This document shows positions 43,127 through 50,966 of a stretch of DNA of 50,966 bases, piece after piece (the stretch's first letter is position 1; the number at the start of each line of letters is the position of its first letter). Source of the DNA: Lamprocystis purpurea DSM 4197 (lineage in GTDB: Bacteria > Pseudomonadota > Gammaproteobacteria > Chromatiales > Chromatiaceae); contig NZ_KB902524.1 of the NCBI RefSeq assembly GCF_000379525.1, positions 1 to 50,966 of the forward strand, given 5' to 3'. Under the pieces are notes generated by a model that had not been told where the DNA came from, did not search any database, and worked only from the letters and a program-made list of their open reading frames with translations. A program made the position numbers and the translations under genes.

Positions 43127-43267
43127 CTAGAACCAGGGCTGGTAAGCCCAAGTCACCAAGTGGACAGCGGATGCGATCATCACCCAGCTCCACACACCAT
43201 GCTTCCAGTGCTCGTGAAATTCCTTTGCCTGTTCGTTGGTCAGTCCCGAGATATTGCCAGAATTCAT
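43127..43267 (-). CDS. pucB: LH2 antenna beta polypeptide (copy 3)
   Basis: A 46-residue beta chain with the same protein sequence as copies 1 and 2 (MNSGNISGLTNEQAKEFHEH through VTWAYQPWF). GAGGTTATGAAG precedes the ATG. The leader of about 155 nt shares an AGATCGCCGGG block with the leader of the pucBABA operon. It is driven by the promoter at 43429-43456. Confidence 0.95.
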   Translation of the reverse strand: MNSGNISGLTNEQAKEFHEHWKHGVWSWVMIASAVHLVTWAYQPWF

Positions 43268-43428
43268 CTTCATAACCTCAAATGACGCTGTGAAAAACCG
43301 TCCCCATCGGACTATGGCCGCAGAGACACCCGCCGTCTATTATAGATCGCAACGCCTTGGCGCATCGCATCCTGACTTGTGTGGTCCCCGACTCGTATCG
43401 TCTTGGAACAGCCCGGCGATCTGGGCTT

Positions 43429-43494
43429 ATTGTAACCCCGCAGCCGCCTCTGTCAAGGCCAACTGACATTTATTTGTGTCAAGGTTGACTTACA
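43429..43494 (-). promoter_or_regulatory. puc promoter with two PpsR/CrtJ-type sites
   Basis: Minus strand: TTGACA (43451-43456), a 16-bp spacer and TACAAT (43429-43434). The -35 box lies within TGTC-N10-GACA at 43451-43468; a second TGT-N12-ACA site is at 43477-43494, again 26 bp upstream. It is the same layout as at 40190-40255, so both operons should respond together. Confidence 0.82.
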
Positions 43495-43648
43495 TAAGCC
43501 TGACCTTGCGATCCGCACGCCAGACGCGTCTCGGCCGCGACTAGGCGGAGGATGCAGGCGGCTGAAACCGAGCCGGGATAATCGCAGTAAAATCCTTTAT
43601 TATAATATGGTTAGGTGCGCCGGTGTGATCCGACGGGCGCCGTCGGAG

Positions 43649-45553
43649 TCAGGCGCCTGTCGTTAACGGACCGACCAGCGCCACGGCCGGGATTGGGTTC
43701 TCACGCAAGTGCTCCGCCGCCAGGATACGATTTGCCGCCATCCTGCCGGTCATGGTAGCCGCCTCCATCAGATTGGCCGGCACCTCCAGCCTGACGAAGT
43801 CCCCGGCGAGAAACAGGTTGTCGAACGGTGTTGCGACGCCCGGCCGCCCCGCATGGTCGCCCGGTGCCCAGCGCGGAAAATTCTGCTGCATCATGTAAAT
43901 GTCGTGAATGATCTCGGCCCCTTGCAATTCCGGGATCAGCTCATCCAATTCCGCCCGCATCAGCCGCTTGATCTCGGCTTCCGGCAGGACGTTATGTTCT
44001 TCCACGGCATAGGCGTGCAACTCGACGACGGCGCCGCGCCGACGCCGCGCCCAGTCCTCGTACGCCGGCTGCAACTGCGAGTAGATGGCGATGGAATCGA
44101 CGTAACGGTAGCCGCTGACGGTATAGAAAGGAACATATTGCGGGCGCAGCTCCCGGTCGAGCCAGATGCGCCAGACGATGTAGGGGTCGGCAACGCCCAA
44201 GCGCGCGACGCTGCTGACCAGAGTCTGATCGGAGATCTCGGAATGGGCCAGGATATTCTTGAGTCCAGGCACATCGCAGGCCAGTACGAAATAATCCGCG
44301 GCATATTCGGTAGTAGACTGAAGCGGCGCGGCCGTCAGGTGCACGGCATCTCCCCGCAACTCTGCCGCCACCGCGGGCAGGGGGAGAATGGCCGGACCCG
44401 CGGTCGGCACGCCCTGCCGATCATACTTGGCACCATGGCAAGGACAGGCGAAACCGCCGGTGGCTGGGTCTAGCGCAACTGGACAGCCCATGTGCGTGCA
44501 GCGGCTCGACAGCGCTGCGTAGTCGCCGCGGTCGTCCCGCTTGACGAAGTAAAGCTCCCCGGATTTGGAACGGGTCGGTTGCCAGTCGTTCCCTACCGCG
44601 TTGGCCGGGACTTGGTGTGCTTCACCCTGACTACTCCCCGCCGACCGCAAGACCAGCTTGGTGATGCGCCCATCCGTTTCCACCAGGCGCTCGACCTCCA
44701 TGTCGGTCAACACTTTACCGCCCAACGCAATCAGTAGGTCTTTCAGGGGTGTGACTACCGAGGTCATGGCGTCGTCGATGGTTTGGTCGTAGCCCATACC
44801 GTCTGGGTTGCCGAGGTAGAAAAAGTGAAAAAAGCGGATACCCTCGGCGGTCGAGTATTGGTGGAACTGATTGAAGGAGGTATGTGCGAAGGGTTCGATG
44901 ATCGTATCGACCATAGGCCGGTTAATATCCCGGCAGAAGCTTTTGAAGTCGATGTCATCGAACTTACGAAATGTCCGTTCCGGCTGGTAGCGCATCAACT
45001 CATACAGCGCGTCGGAGGGCGGATAGAAATCCAACAGCGAGACGGACTTGGCCTGGCCGACGACCGCGAGCAGGTTGAACGGAAACAGGGTCGTGGTATT
45101 GGTGAAGCTCTCCATTGGTTTGTTCTTGAAGAGAATCGGGTAATCGCGAACCGGCTTCAGGTTTTTTAACAGTCCGGTCTCGGCGAGCAGTCCTTTCAGG
45201 TTGTAATATTGGTTGAAAAAACCGTGAAAGCCATGCTCCATGGCCATGGTCTCGCCCTCGACTTGCACCTGCCACCCGGTCAGCCGACCGCCGAGTTGGT
45301 TCGCACGCTCGATCAAGGTCACAGCGAATCCGCGCTTCAGCAGTTCATACGCCGCGGCGATACCGGCCAGACCGCCGCCGACGACCAGGACCCGCTTCGC
45401 AACGGCGGGACGCTCCGGCAGCGCATCGTTGTCCGCGACGGCGAACGGCAGGATCGTCCGGCGCGGCTGAATGGCAGAGAGGCCAGCGGCGCCCACGGCT
45501 GTTCCAGCCAATGTCGCGAGTCCGACGTTTCGAAGGAAAATGCGGCGTTTCAT
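43649..45553 (-). CDS. crtU: Carotenoid ring desaturase/methyltransferase with Rieske domain
   Basis: A 634-residue FAD enzyme of the CrtU/CruE family, which turns a beta ring into an aromatic (phi or chi) ring. The FAD motif RVLVVGGGLAGIAAAYELL is at about 54-72; the family block HGFHGFFNQYYNLKGLLAE follows. A Rieske [2Fe-2S] insert has CTHMGC (about 351) and CPCHGAKY (about 367). LFLAGDFVRLEVPANLMEAA closes the FAD fold. The N-terminus, KRRIFLRNVGLATLAG, looks like a twin-arginine signal or membrane anchor, unexpected in this family. With crtY next door, it is the candidate chi-ring enzyme of okenone synthesis. Confidence 0.88.
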   Translation of the reverse strand: MKRRIFLRNVGLATLAGTAVGAAGLSAIQPRRTILPFAVADNDALPERPAVAKRVLVVGGGLAGIAAAYELLKRGFAVTLIERANQLGGRLTGWQVQVEGETMAMEHGFHGFFNQYYNLKGLLAETGLLKNLKPVRDYPILFKNKPMESFTNTTTLFPFNLLAVVGQAKSVSLLDFYPPSDALYELMRYQPERTFRKFDDIDFKSFCRDINRPMVDTIIEPFAHTSFNQFHQYSTAEGIRFFHFFYLGNPDGMGYDQTIDDAMTSVVTPLKDLLIALGGKVLTDMEVERLVETDGRITKLVLRSAGSSQGEAHQVPANAVGNDWQPTRSKSGELYFVKRDDRGDYAALSSRCTHMGCPVALDPATGGFACPCHGAKYDRQGVPTAGPAILPLPAVAAELRGDAVHLTAAPLQSTTEYAADYFVLACDVPGLKNILAHSEISDQTLVSSVARLGVADPYIVWRIWLDRELRPQYVPFYTVSGYRYVDSIAIYSQLQPAYEDWARRRRGAVVELHAYAVEEHNVLPEAEIKRLMRAELDELIPELQGAEIIHDIYMMQQNFPRWAPGDHAGRPGVATPFDNLFLAGDFVRLEVPANLMEAATMTGRMAANRILAAEHLRENPIPAVALVGPLTTGA

Positions 45554-45911
45554 AGTTAACTATTTACTCTCTTCAAATGACATCGATCGATCTCGTCCAA
45601 TCTGGGGAGGCCGATCCTGTCGTTGTGCCAGCCGCAATTCGGGATCCCGGACCTTGGCTACAACAGGCCAGTTTAGGCGAAACGGTGATCGCCAGCGTTG
45701 ACCCCCGTCAAGCGCGAGCAAGCGAACCGTGGGTCGCCGCAGCGGTGAGAAACGGACGGTGCGCATGCTAACATGGCACGGAAATCGCCGACCGCGGCGG
45801 CGCGCCACGCAGGCCGGGCGATGTCTGCGACGCCCCTGCCGCGGGCCGGGCGCATTGGCCCCGCGGACCGCGCGGCGGCGACCCCTTTACGTAAGGTCAC
45901 AGGTACACCAA
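45554..45911. promoter_or_regulatory. Divergent crtU-crtY promoter region
   Basis: 358 bp with no supported gene. CGTAAGGTCACAGGTACA (45890-45907) fits TGT-N12-ACA on the minus strand with one mismatch, close to the crtY start. No clear -35/-10 pairs were found. Confidence 0.35.
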
Positions 45912-47093
45912 ATGGCATCACGGTTTTACGAGCAAAGCGACGCCGATTATCTGCTCATTGGCGGGGGATTACAGAATGCGCTGATCTTGTTGGCGTTGGC
46001 CAAGCGCAACCCCACGGCGACCGTGCTCATGCTGGAGCAGGGCCAGTCCCTGGGCGGTAATCACATTTGGTCGTTTCAGGCGCTGGATCTGCCGGTCGCG
46101 GCCAGGTCGTGGGCCGCGCCGGTGGCCGAATACACCTGGCCGGGGTATCAACTGCACTTCCACCAGTCGTCGCGCTGGGTCGACGGCACCTACAGCTCAT
46201 TGAGCTCTGAGCACCTCGAGCGACTGCTCAAGCAGGCGGAAGTCGACAACCCGAACATCCGGATCCGCACCGGTGTCAGGGTACGGGCGAGCGACGCAAC
46301 GTCCGCCACACTGGAAGACGGAACGGTGCTGCGCGGCCGCCTGGTGATCGATGCCCGTGGGCCGGAAAGTCGCACGGACGCAAGCGGCGGCGGCTACCAG
46401 AAGTTCGTGGGCCTGGAGTGCAAGCTGCGCCGCCCGACGCCGATCACTGCACCGATCCTGATGGACACGCGCTGCACCCAAAGGAACGGCTTCCGCTTCC
46501 TGTATGTGTTACCGTTCGCGCCAGATCGTGTGCTTGTCGAGGACACTTATTTTTCCAATAGTCCCGAGATCGACGCCGACGCGTTACGCGCCCCGCTCGT
46601 CGCCGATGCCGCCGCCATGGGGTTGGATATCGAGCGGGTCTTGCGTACCGAGGTCGGCGTGCTGCCGATGCCCTCGCGCAACGTGTTTAATCCGCAAGCC
46701 CGCGGTCCAATTCAAGGTGGGTACACGGGCGGCTGGTTCAATCCCGGTACCGGTTACTCGTTTGCGGCGGCGATCCGTCTCGCCGAGCATCTCTCGCAAG
46801 TGCCGATCGAACAGGTTTTTGGGCCGCAGTGGCGGCGACTCGTTCGCCGCATGCGTGTCCAGGCAGTCTTTTTTGCCTTCCTGAATCGGCTGATGTTCGG
46901 CTTTTTCCATGATGCGCAGAGGCGCAAGCTTATGGAGCGGTTCTATCTCCTGCCTGACCCGGTCATCCACCGCTTCTTCGCGATGGAAACCACCTTGGCG
47001 GATCAGTGGCGTATCCTCTGGGTGGGGGCGCCGTGGACACCGAAGGGGTGGGCGCGACGCCCAGAGACACAACCGCCGATAACCAGCGAATAG
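45912..47093 (+). CDS. crtY: Lycopene beta-cyclase
   Basis: A 393-residue FAD/NAD-dependent cyclase. DYLLIGGGLQNALILLALA is the dinucleotide motif, LGGNHIWSFQAL the CrtY signature, and LVIDARGPESR and PFAPDRVLVEDTYFS are later family blocks; GGWFNPGTGYSFAAAIRLAE ends the FAD region. It converts an open psi end to a beta ring, the substrate for CrtU. ATG 45912 is chosen because it lies just before the FAD motif, as in other CrtY proteins. It is divergent from crtU across 358 bp, and a near-match to a PpsR half-pair (45890-45907) sits just before the start. Confidence 0.9.
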   Translation: MASRFYEQSDADYLLIGGGLQNALILLALAKRNPTATVLMLEQGQSLGGNHIWSFQALDLPVAARSWAAPVAEYTWPGYQLHFHQSSRWVDGTYSSLSSEHLERLLKQAEVDNPNIRIRTGVRVRASDATSATLEDGTVLRGRLVIDARGPESRTDASGGGYQKFVGLECKLRRPTPITAPILMDTRCTQRNGFRFLYVLPFAPDRVLVEDTYFSNSPEIDADALRAPLVADAAAMGLDIERVLRTEVGVLPMPSRNVFNPQARGPIQGGYTGGWFNPGTGYSFAAAIRLAEHLSQVPIEQVFGPQWRRLVRRMRVQAVFFAFLNRLMFGFFHDAQRRKLMERFYLLPDPVIHRFFAMETTLADQWRILWVGAPWTPKGWARRPETQPPITSE

Positions 47094-47267
47094 CAGGGGC
47101 GGGACCTGAGTCGTCTGGTATCCGTTGCGCCCCGGGAGCGCTCTCGTCAGCGGCGTTCCGGGGCATGCGGGATCTCGCCCGGCATCTGAGCTGATAAACT
47201 CGCATCACTGGATGGATGGTGATGTGTCGCGGGTCGGGACTTGGCCGCCCGCCGGCGGCGGATGTGC

Positions 47268-47666
47268 TTACTTGGTTAAGCCGAAAATCTGCATCAACCA
47301 CGCGGCGGACACGAAGAACGCGACGGCGGTAAAACAGACCTTGAGGTAAAACCGTGCGTTCGCCAGCAGTGTCTTGCGTATATCGTGACTGCTCGTGAGT
47401 TGCGGGGGGGGCGCCTGCCCAGCCGAGTGCGCACCCTCAACCCGCGGTTCAGCCGGCATCAAGGCATAGGGCGCCACCCGCGCGACCTTGAAAAACTGGA
47501 TGTCGGATTCCGCTCCCGCCTTTTCGATCACCACAAACTCGGTGTTGGCGTCCAGGCTGCAATCGGTAGCGAACCGCAAGGCGAAATCGTCGATGCTCTC
47601 GGCGGCCCCAAGGTATTCCCAGGACTTGGATTTGTCCGGCCAAGTACGTCTCCCCGCGTAGTTCAT
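47268..47666 (-). CDS. Hypothetical protein with C-terminal membrane anchor
   Basis: A 132-residue protein. The soluble N-terminal part (WEYLGAAESIDDFALRFATD, then EFVVIEKAGAESDIQFFKVA) is followed by a Pro-rich linker and one C-terminal hydrophobic helix (FTAVAFFVSAAWLMQIFG). No family was recognised. GAGGG lies seven bases before the ATG, so it is a real gene. It sits within the carotenoid block, convergent with crtY. Confidence 0.65.
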   Translation of the reverse strand: MNYAGRRTWPDKSKSWEYLGAAESIDDFALRFATDCSLDANTEFVVIEKAGAESDIQFFKVARVAPYALMPAEPRVEGAHSAGQAPPPQLTSSHDIRKTLLANARFYLKVCFTAVAFFVSAAWLMQIFGLTK

Positions 47667-48185
47667 TTGGTAACCCTCATTGACTTAAATGTTCAGGCAT
47701 TTGGCCCCCGTGCTCACGATGCGCCGGCGGCGTCCTGCGTGCTCGCTCTAAATCGGGCATGCAACCCTTCAAATTATTTATATTGCTGCAAACTGCCGGG
47801 CCTTGATCTCTGTAAAGTCAGTAGCTTGCCTCAAATTTAGCCTTCAGATTGCAGGACTACCCCGGCGTTTCCCAGGACCTGGCGCCTAGGGGCAGGCGTC
47901 TTCGCTCGCCTTTGCGCAGTTCGTAGGGCGCGCCCGCTAACATCCACCGACCGCTACCCCCGCCGCCCCTCCTGGATAACAGCGGGAGCGCAAGCGCAGA
48001 ATGTCGGCCGCCGTCCGAATAACGAAGGGTGGTACGGGCATACCCGCGGACCTGCAAGCAGACGTTGGCTAGCTTACCAGTTGCCCAAGTTGGTGCAACC
48101 TCTGTAAACTGGGCGATTGAGAATTCCTGATTCTAAATTTAGACGCTCTGCACTGGGCAGCATAGTAACCTGACAAGGCGTGCCA
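47667..48185. other. Intergenic region upstream of crtD-family gene
   Basis: About 520 bp between divergent genes. No gene was supported. Two TGTAAA sequences (about 47811 and 48103) resemble half-sites of PpsR, but neither has a correctly spaced partner. Confidence 0.35.
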
Positions 48186-49679
48186 ATGGGTAAGAAACGA
48201 GTCGTCATCATTGGGGCCGGCATGGGTGGCCTGACCGCCGCGCTCAAGCTGGCGGTCCACGGACTCAACGTGACGCTGGTGGAGCGCGGTACGCACTGCG
48301 GCGGAAAGCTCCGCGAGCAGCAAAGTGGCGAGCGCAGCTACTATACCGGCCCCACCGTCCTGACCATGCCCTGGGTGTTCGAGAAGATCTTCGCCGAGGC
48401 CGGTGCGGTGTTTCGCGACCACGTCGTGTTGAACCGCGCCGTGGTGCTTGCCCGCCACGCTTGGGGTCCGGATCAGCGGCTGGACCTATACACAGACCAC
48501 GAACGTTCGGCGCAGGCCATCGGTGAGTTTGCGGGCGCGGCCGAAGCCGCGGGTTTTCTCCGGTTTGCCCGACATGCCAAGCGGGTATTCCGCGCGCTGG
48601 AGGGCCCGTTCATGCTCTCGTCGCGGCCGACCCCAATCTCGATCTTCGGCCGTTTTGGTGTGAGTGATCTTGGCGAGCTGATGCAGATCAAAGCACTCAC
48701 GTCGCTGTGGAGCGCCTTGGGTGATTTTTTCAAAGATGAACGGCTGCGCCAGTTGTTCGGGCGCTATGCGACCTATGTCGGCTCGTCGCCGTATCTTTCG
48801 CCGGCCACGCTGATGCTGATCGCGGATGTCGAAAGCCGTGGCGTGCACGCCATTGAGGGGGGAATTCACCGCTTGCCGGAGGCGCTGGCCGTGCTTGGTG
48901 CGCAGCACGGCGTGACGTTCCGGTATAGCGAGCCGGCCGCTGAAATCGTCGTGCGGGGCGGGCGGGTGGCTGGCGTGCGGCTTGCCAGCGGTGAGCATCT
49001 TGAGGCCGATGTGGTCGTGTTTAACGGTGACGCGGCGGCCATCGGGGCCGGGTTGATGGGCCGGCAGGTGAGCCGTGCGATCCCGCCGGTCGCTGCCGGC
49101 AAGCGCTCTCATTCGGTGGTCACATGGAATCTTGTGGCCAAGCCGCAGGGCTTCCCGCTCCAGTACCATAACGTTTTTTTCCCGCCGGACTACGCGCAGG
49201 AGTTTCATGCCGTGTTCGATGAGCTGCGGCTGCCGTCGGACCCGACTGTCTACATTTGCGCGCAGGATCGAGACAATCCCGACGCTGCCGCTCCCCAAGG
49301 TCCCGAGCGGCTACTGCTGGTAGTCAATGCGCCGGCCCGGGGCGATACCCAAACCATTGCCGACAGTGAGATTCGCCGGTGCGAAGCGCGGGTCTTTGGC
49401 CTGCTGGAGCACTGCGGCCTGACCTTGGAGCAAACGTGTGAGGCCGTGATCACGACGCCCGCGCACTTTGAGCGGAGCTACCCGGCCTCCGGCGGTGCCG
49501 TATTCGGGCGGGCCTCCCATGGTTGGCGCGCATCGTTTGACCGCCCCGGTGCCAAGACCCGCATCCCCGGCCTGTACTTGGCGGGCGGGACCGTCCATCC
49601 GGGGGCCGGTATACCAATGGCGGCCATCTCGGGCGGCATCGCGGCCGCCACCGTGCTCGAGGATCTTGCTGGGGACTAA
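48186..49679 (+). CDS. crtD: CrtD-family carotenoid 3,4-desaturase or ketolase
   Basis: A 497-residue FAD-dependent phytoene-desaturase-fold enzyme: RVVIIGAGMGGLTAALKLAV at the N-terminus, YYTGPTVLTMPWVFEKIFAE, LFGRYATYVGSSPYLSPATL, and the closing LYLAGGTVHPGAGIPMAAIS. These match CrtD (1-hydroxycarotenoid 3,4-desaturase). In okenone producers CrtD paralogs have taken on ketolase roles (CruO, C-4 ketolase; CruS, C-2 ketolase/desaturase), so the exact reaction is open. ATG 48186 has AAGG seven bases upstream. A close paralog follows on the same strand. Confidence 0.82.
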   Translation: MGKKRVVIIGAGMGGLTAALKLAVHGLNVTLVERGTHCGGKLREQQSGERSYYTGPTVLTMPWVFEKIFAEAGAVFRDHVVLNRAVVLARHAWGPDQRLDLYTDHERSAQAIGEFAGAAEAAGFLRFARHAKRVFRALEGPFMLSSRPTPISIFGRFGVSDLGELMQIKALTSLWSALGDFFKDERLRQLFGRYATYVGSSPYLSPATLMLIADVESRGVHAIEGGIHRLPEALAVLGAQHGVTFRYSEPAAEIVVRGGRVAGVRLASGEHLEADVVVFNGDAAAIGAGLMGRQVSRAIPPVAAGKRSHSVVTWNLVAKPQGFPLQYHNVFFPPDYAQEFHAVFDELRLPSDPTVYICAQDRDNPDAAAPQGPERLLLVVNAPARGDTQTIADSEIRRCEARVFGLLEHCGLTLEQTCEAVITTPAHFERSYPASGGAVFGRASHGWRASFDRPGAKTRIPGLYLAGGTVHPGAGIPMAAISGGIAAATVLEDLAGD

Positions 49680-49814
49680 AAGGCGTCGCAGTGAGGCTGG
49701 ACTCAGACTCTTTAACCTGCCCGGTCAGCGATAGCGCGACCGGTTGGAACTGCTCAACCCGACTCAGACGTACCGCGGCCGCCATCGAGGGGCCGCAAGG
49801 GGAATGTCGAAGCG

Positions 49815-50966
49815 ATGTCTGAGAAACGCATTGTCGTCATCGGGGCTGGGATCGGCGGATTGGCTGCGGCATTGCGCCTGGCGGCGCGTGGGTTGGATGT
49901 CACGCTGGTTGAACGCACCGCATACCCTGGGGGCAAGATTCGCCAAGTCATGGTTGGCGCGGCGGCGATGGATGCCGGACCAACCGTGGTCACGATGCGG
50001 CCCGTGTTCGAGGAGCTGTTTGCCTATGCCGGCACCTCCCTGGACGCGCATGTGACGTTACGCCGCGCCGAAATCCTTGCACGGCACGCGTGGAGCGAGG
50101 ATGAGCGACTGGACCTGTACGCCGATGTCGAGTGCTCTGCCGACGCCATCGGCCGCTTTGCGGGCGTCAAACAGGCGCTGCTCTTTCGCGCGTTCTGCGC
50201 GCGTGCAAGCGACATGTACCGGACCCTTGAGCAGGCGTTTATCCACCGGGCCAATCCGACCCCGCTGTCGCTGGTGCTGGATTCCGGACTCTTCAATGTC
50301 GCCAGGCTTAGACCCTACTCGACGCTCTGGCGCGATCTCGGCCGCTATTTTCCCGATCAACGCTTGCGCCAGTTGTTCGGCCGCTACGCGACTTATGTGG
50401 GCTCATCACCGTTCCAGGCCCCGCCGACGCTCGGTATCGTAGCCCACGTGGAGTTAGCCGGTGTCTGGATGATTGACGGCGGTACCTACCGTTTACCGCA
50501 AGCGCTGGCAGCCTTGGCCGCCGCGCGCGGCGTCAGGTTTCGCTACGGGATTGACGTGTGTGCGATCGACGTCGGCCGGGGGCGGGCGCGCAGCGTTCAA
50601 CTGAGCAACGGAGAATGCCTTGAAGCTGACGGTATCGTCTGCAATGCCGATGTGGCCACCCTCGCGGCCGGGTTATTCGGTCCGGATGTCAAGCGCGCGG
50701 CGCGTGCGACGCCGGTTGCGTCGCGCTCGTTGTCGGCGGTGACTTGGAACCTGTATACGCGGACCACGGGGTTACCGCTGGTGCGGCACAACGTTTTCTT
50801 CTGCCGCGACTATGTGGCCGAATTCGACGCCATCTTCAAGCGCGGTCGCCTGCCCGACGAGGCGACCGTCTACATCTGCGCGCAGGATCGCGATGATCTT
50901 GGCAACCTTTCAGGCGATGGCCGCGAGCGGCTGCTGTGTCTGGTGAATGCGCCGCCGCGCGGCGAC
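49815..50966 (+). CDS. Second CrtD-family carotenoid desaturase/ketolase, partial
   Basis: The first 384 residues of a protein closely similar to the preceding one: RIVVIGAGIGGLAAALRLAA, MDAGPTVVTMRPVFEELFAY, LRQLFGRYATYVGSSPFQAP and EATVYICAQDRDD. It runs off the window without a stop. The upstream gene ends 135 bp before its ATG. The tandem pair looks like a duplication followed by divergence, consistent with the split desaturase/ketolase roles known from okenone synthesis. Which paralog does which step cannot be told from sequence motifs alone. Confidence 0.82.
   Translation, partial: MSEKRIVVIGAGIGGLAAALRLAARGLDVTLVERTAYPGGKIRQVMVGAAAMDAGPTVVTMRPVFEELFAYAGTSLDAHVTLRRAEILARHAWSEDERLDLYADVECSADAIGRFAGVKQALLFRAFCARASDMYRTLEQAFIHRANPTPLSLVLDSGLFNVARLRPYSTLWRDLGRYFPDQRLRQLFGRYATYVGSSPFQAPPTLGIVAHVELAGVWMIDGGTYRLPQALAALAAARGVRFRYGIDVCAIDVGRGRARSVQLSNGECLEADGIVCNADVATLAAGLFGPDVKRAARATPVASRSLSAVTWNLYTRTTGLPLVRHNVFFCRDYVAEFDAIFKRGRLPDEATVYICAQDRDDLGNLSGDGRERLLCLVNAPPRGD

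Overview
The window reads as high-GC DNA from an anoxygenic purple sulfur bacterium (Chromatiaceae-like gammaproteobacterium). The evidence is three light-harvesting 2 (LH2) alpha/beta gene pairs plus an orphan beta gene, PpsR/CrtJ-type palindromes in front of them, and carotenoid genes (crtF, crtU, crtY, two crtD-family genes, a crtC remnant). Together these match the enzyme set known for okenone in Thiodictyon-type bacteria. The species assignment is inference only; no rRNA or other phylogenetic marker is present.

Layout. (1) 1-3.2 kb, accessory debris: an element-like end with 32-bp repeats that interrupts a diguanylate cyclase gene at its GGDEF motif, a serine recombinase, an MNT nucleotidyltransferase with a broken HEPN partner, and a RES/Xre toxin-antitoxin pair. 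(2) 3.3-26.2 kb, ordinary metabolic and envelope genes: a giant uncharacterised membrane protein, a TRAP transporter split over two places (dctP; dctQM), a PQQ-propeller/di-haem cytochrome c pair, a GAF protein, a stand-alone Lrp/AsnC ligand domain, an ABC1/UbiB kinase, NfeD-slipin, L-lactate dehydrogenase, an RND efflux pump, an Hsp70-DUF2760 pair and a DUF2934 protein. (3) 26.5-31.2 kb, a complete plasmid-type replication/partition module: an AT-rich 11-bp repeat tract, about eleven 18-bp iterons, a consensus DnaA box, a TrfA-like initiator, ParA and ParB. (4) 31.2-37.5 kb: a small membrane protein, cytochrome b561 and a GTPase/DUF3482-DUF2868 pair. (5) 37.5-51.0 kb, the photosynthesis block: a 5'-truncated crtC, pucBA pairs, an unusual pucB with an N-terminal repeat extension, crtF, a dxs remnant, crtU, crtY, a small membrane protein and two tandem crtD-family genes; the last runs off the end.

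How it fits together. CrtF (with CrtC) modifies the open psi end of the carotenoid, CrtY and CrtU make the aromatic chi ring, and the two CrtD-family proteins are candidates for the desaturase/ketolase steps. LH2 polypeptides bind the finished pigment. Three puc promoters share one design: a TTGACA -35 box inside a TGTC-N10-GACA palindrome with a 16-bp spacer, which implies common redox/light repression. The rep/iteron/par module in the same window suggests that this pigment region sits on a plasmid or other secondary replicon, or on DNA that integrated one. Gene calls rest on motif recognition by eye; no database search was run.
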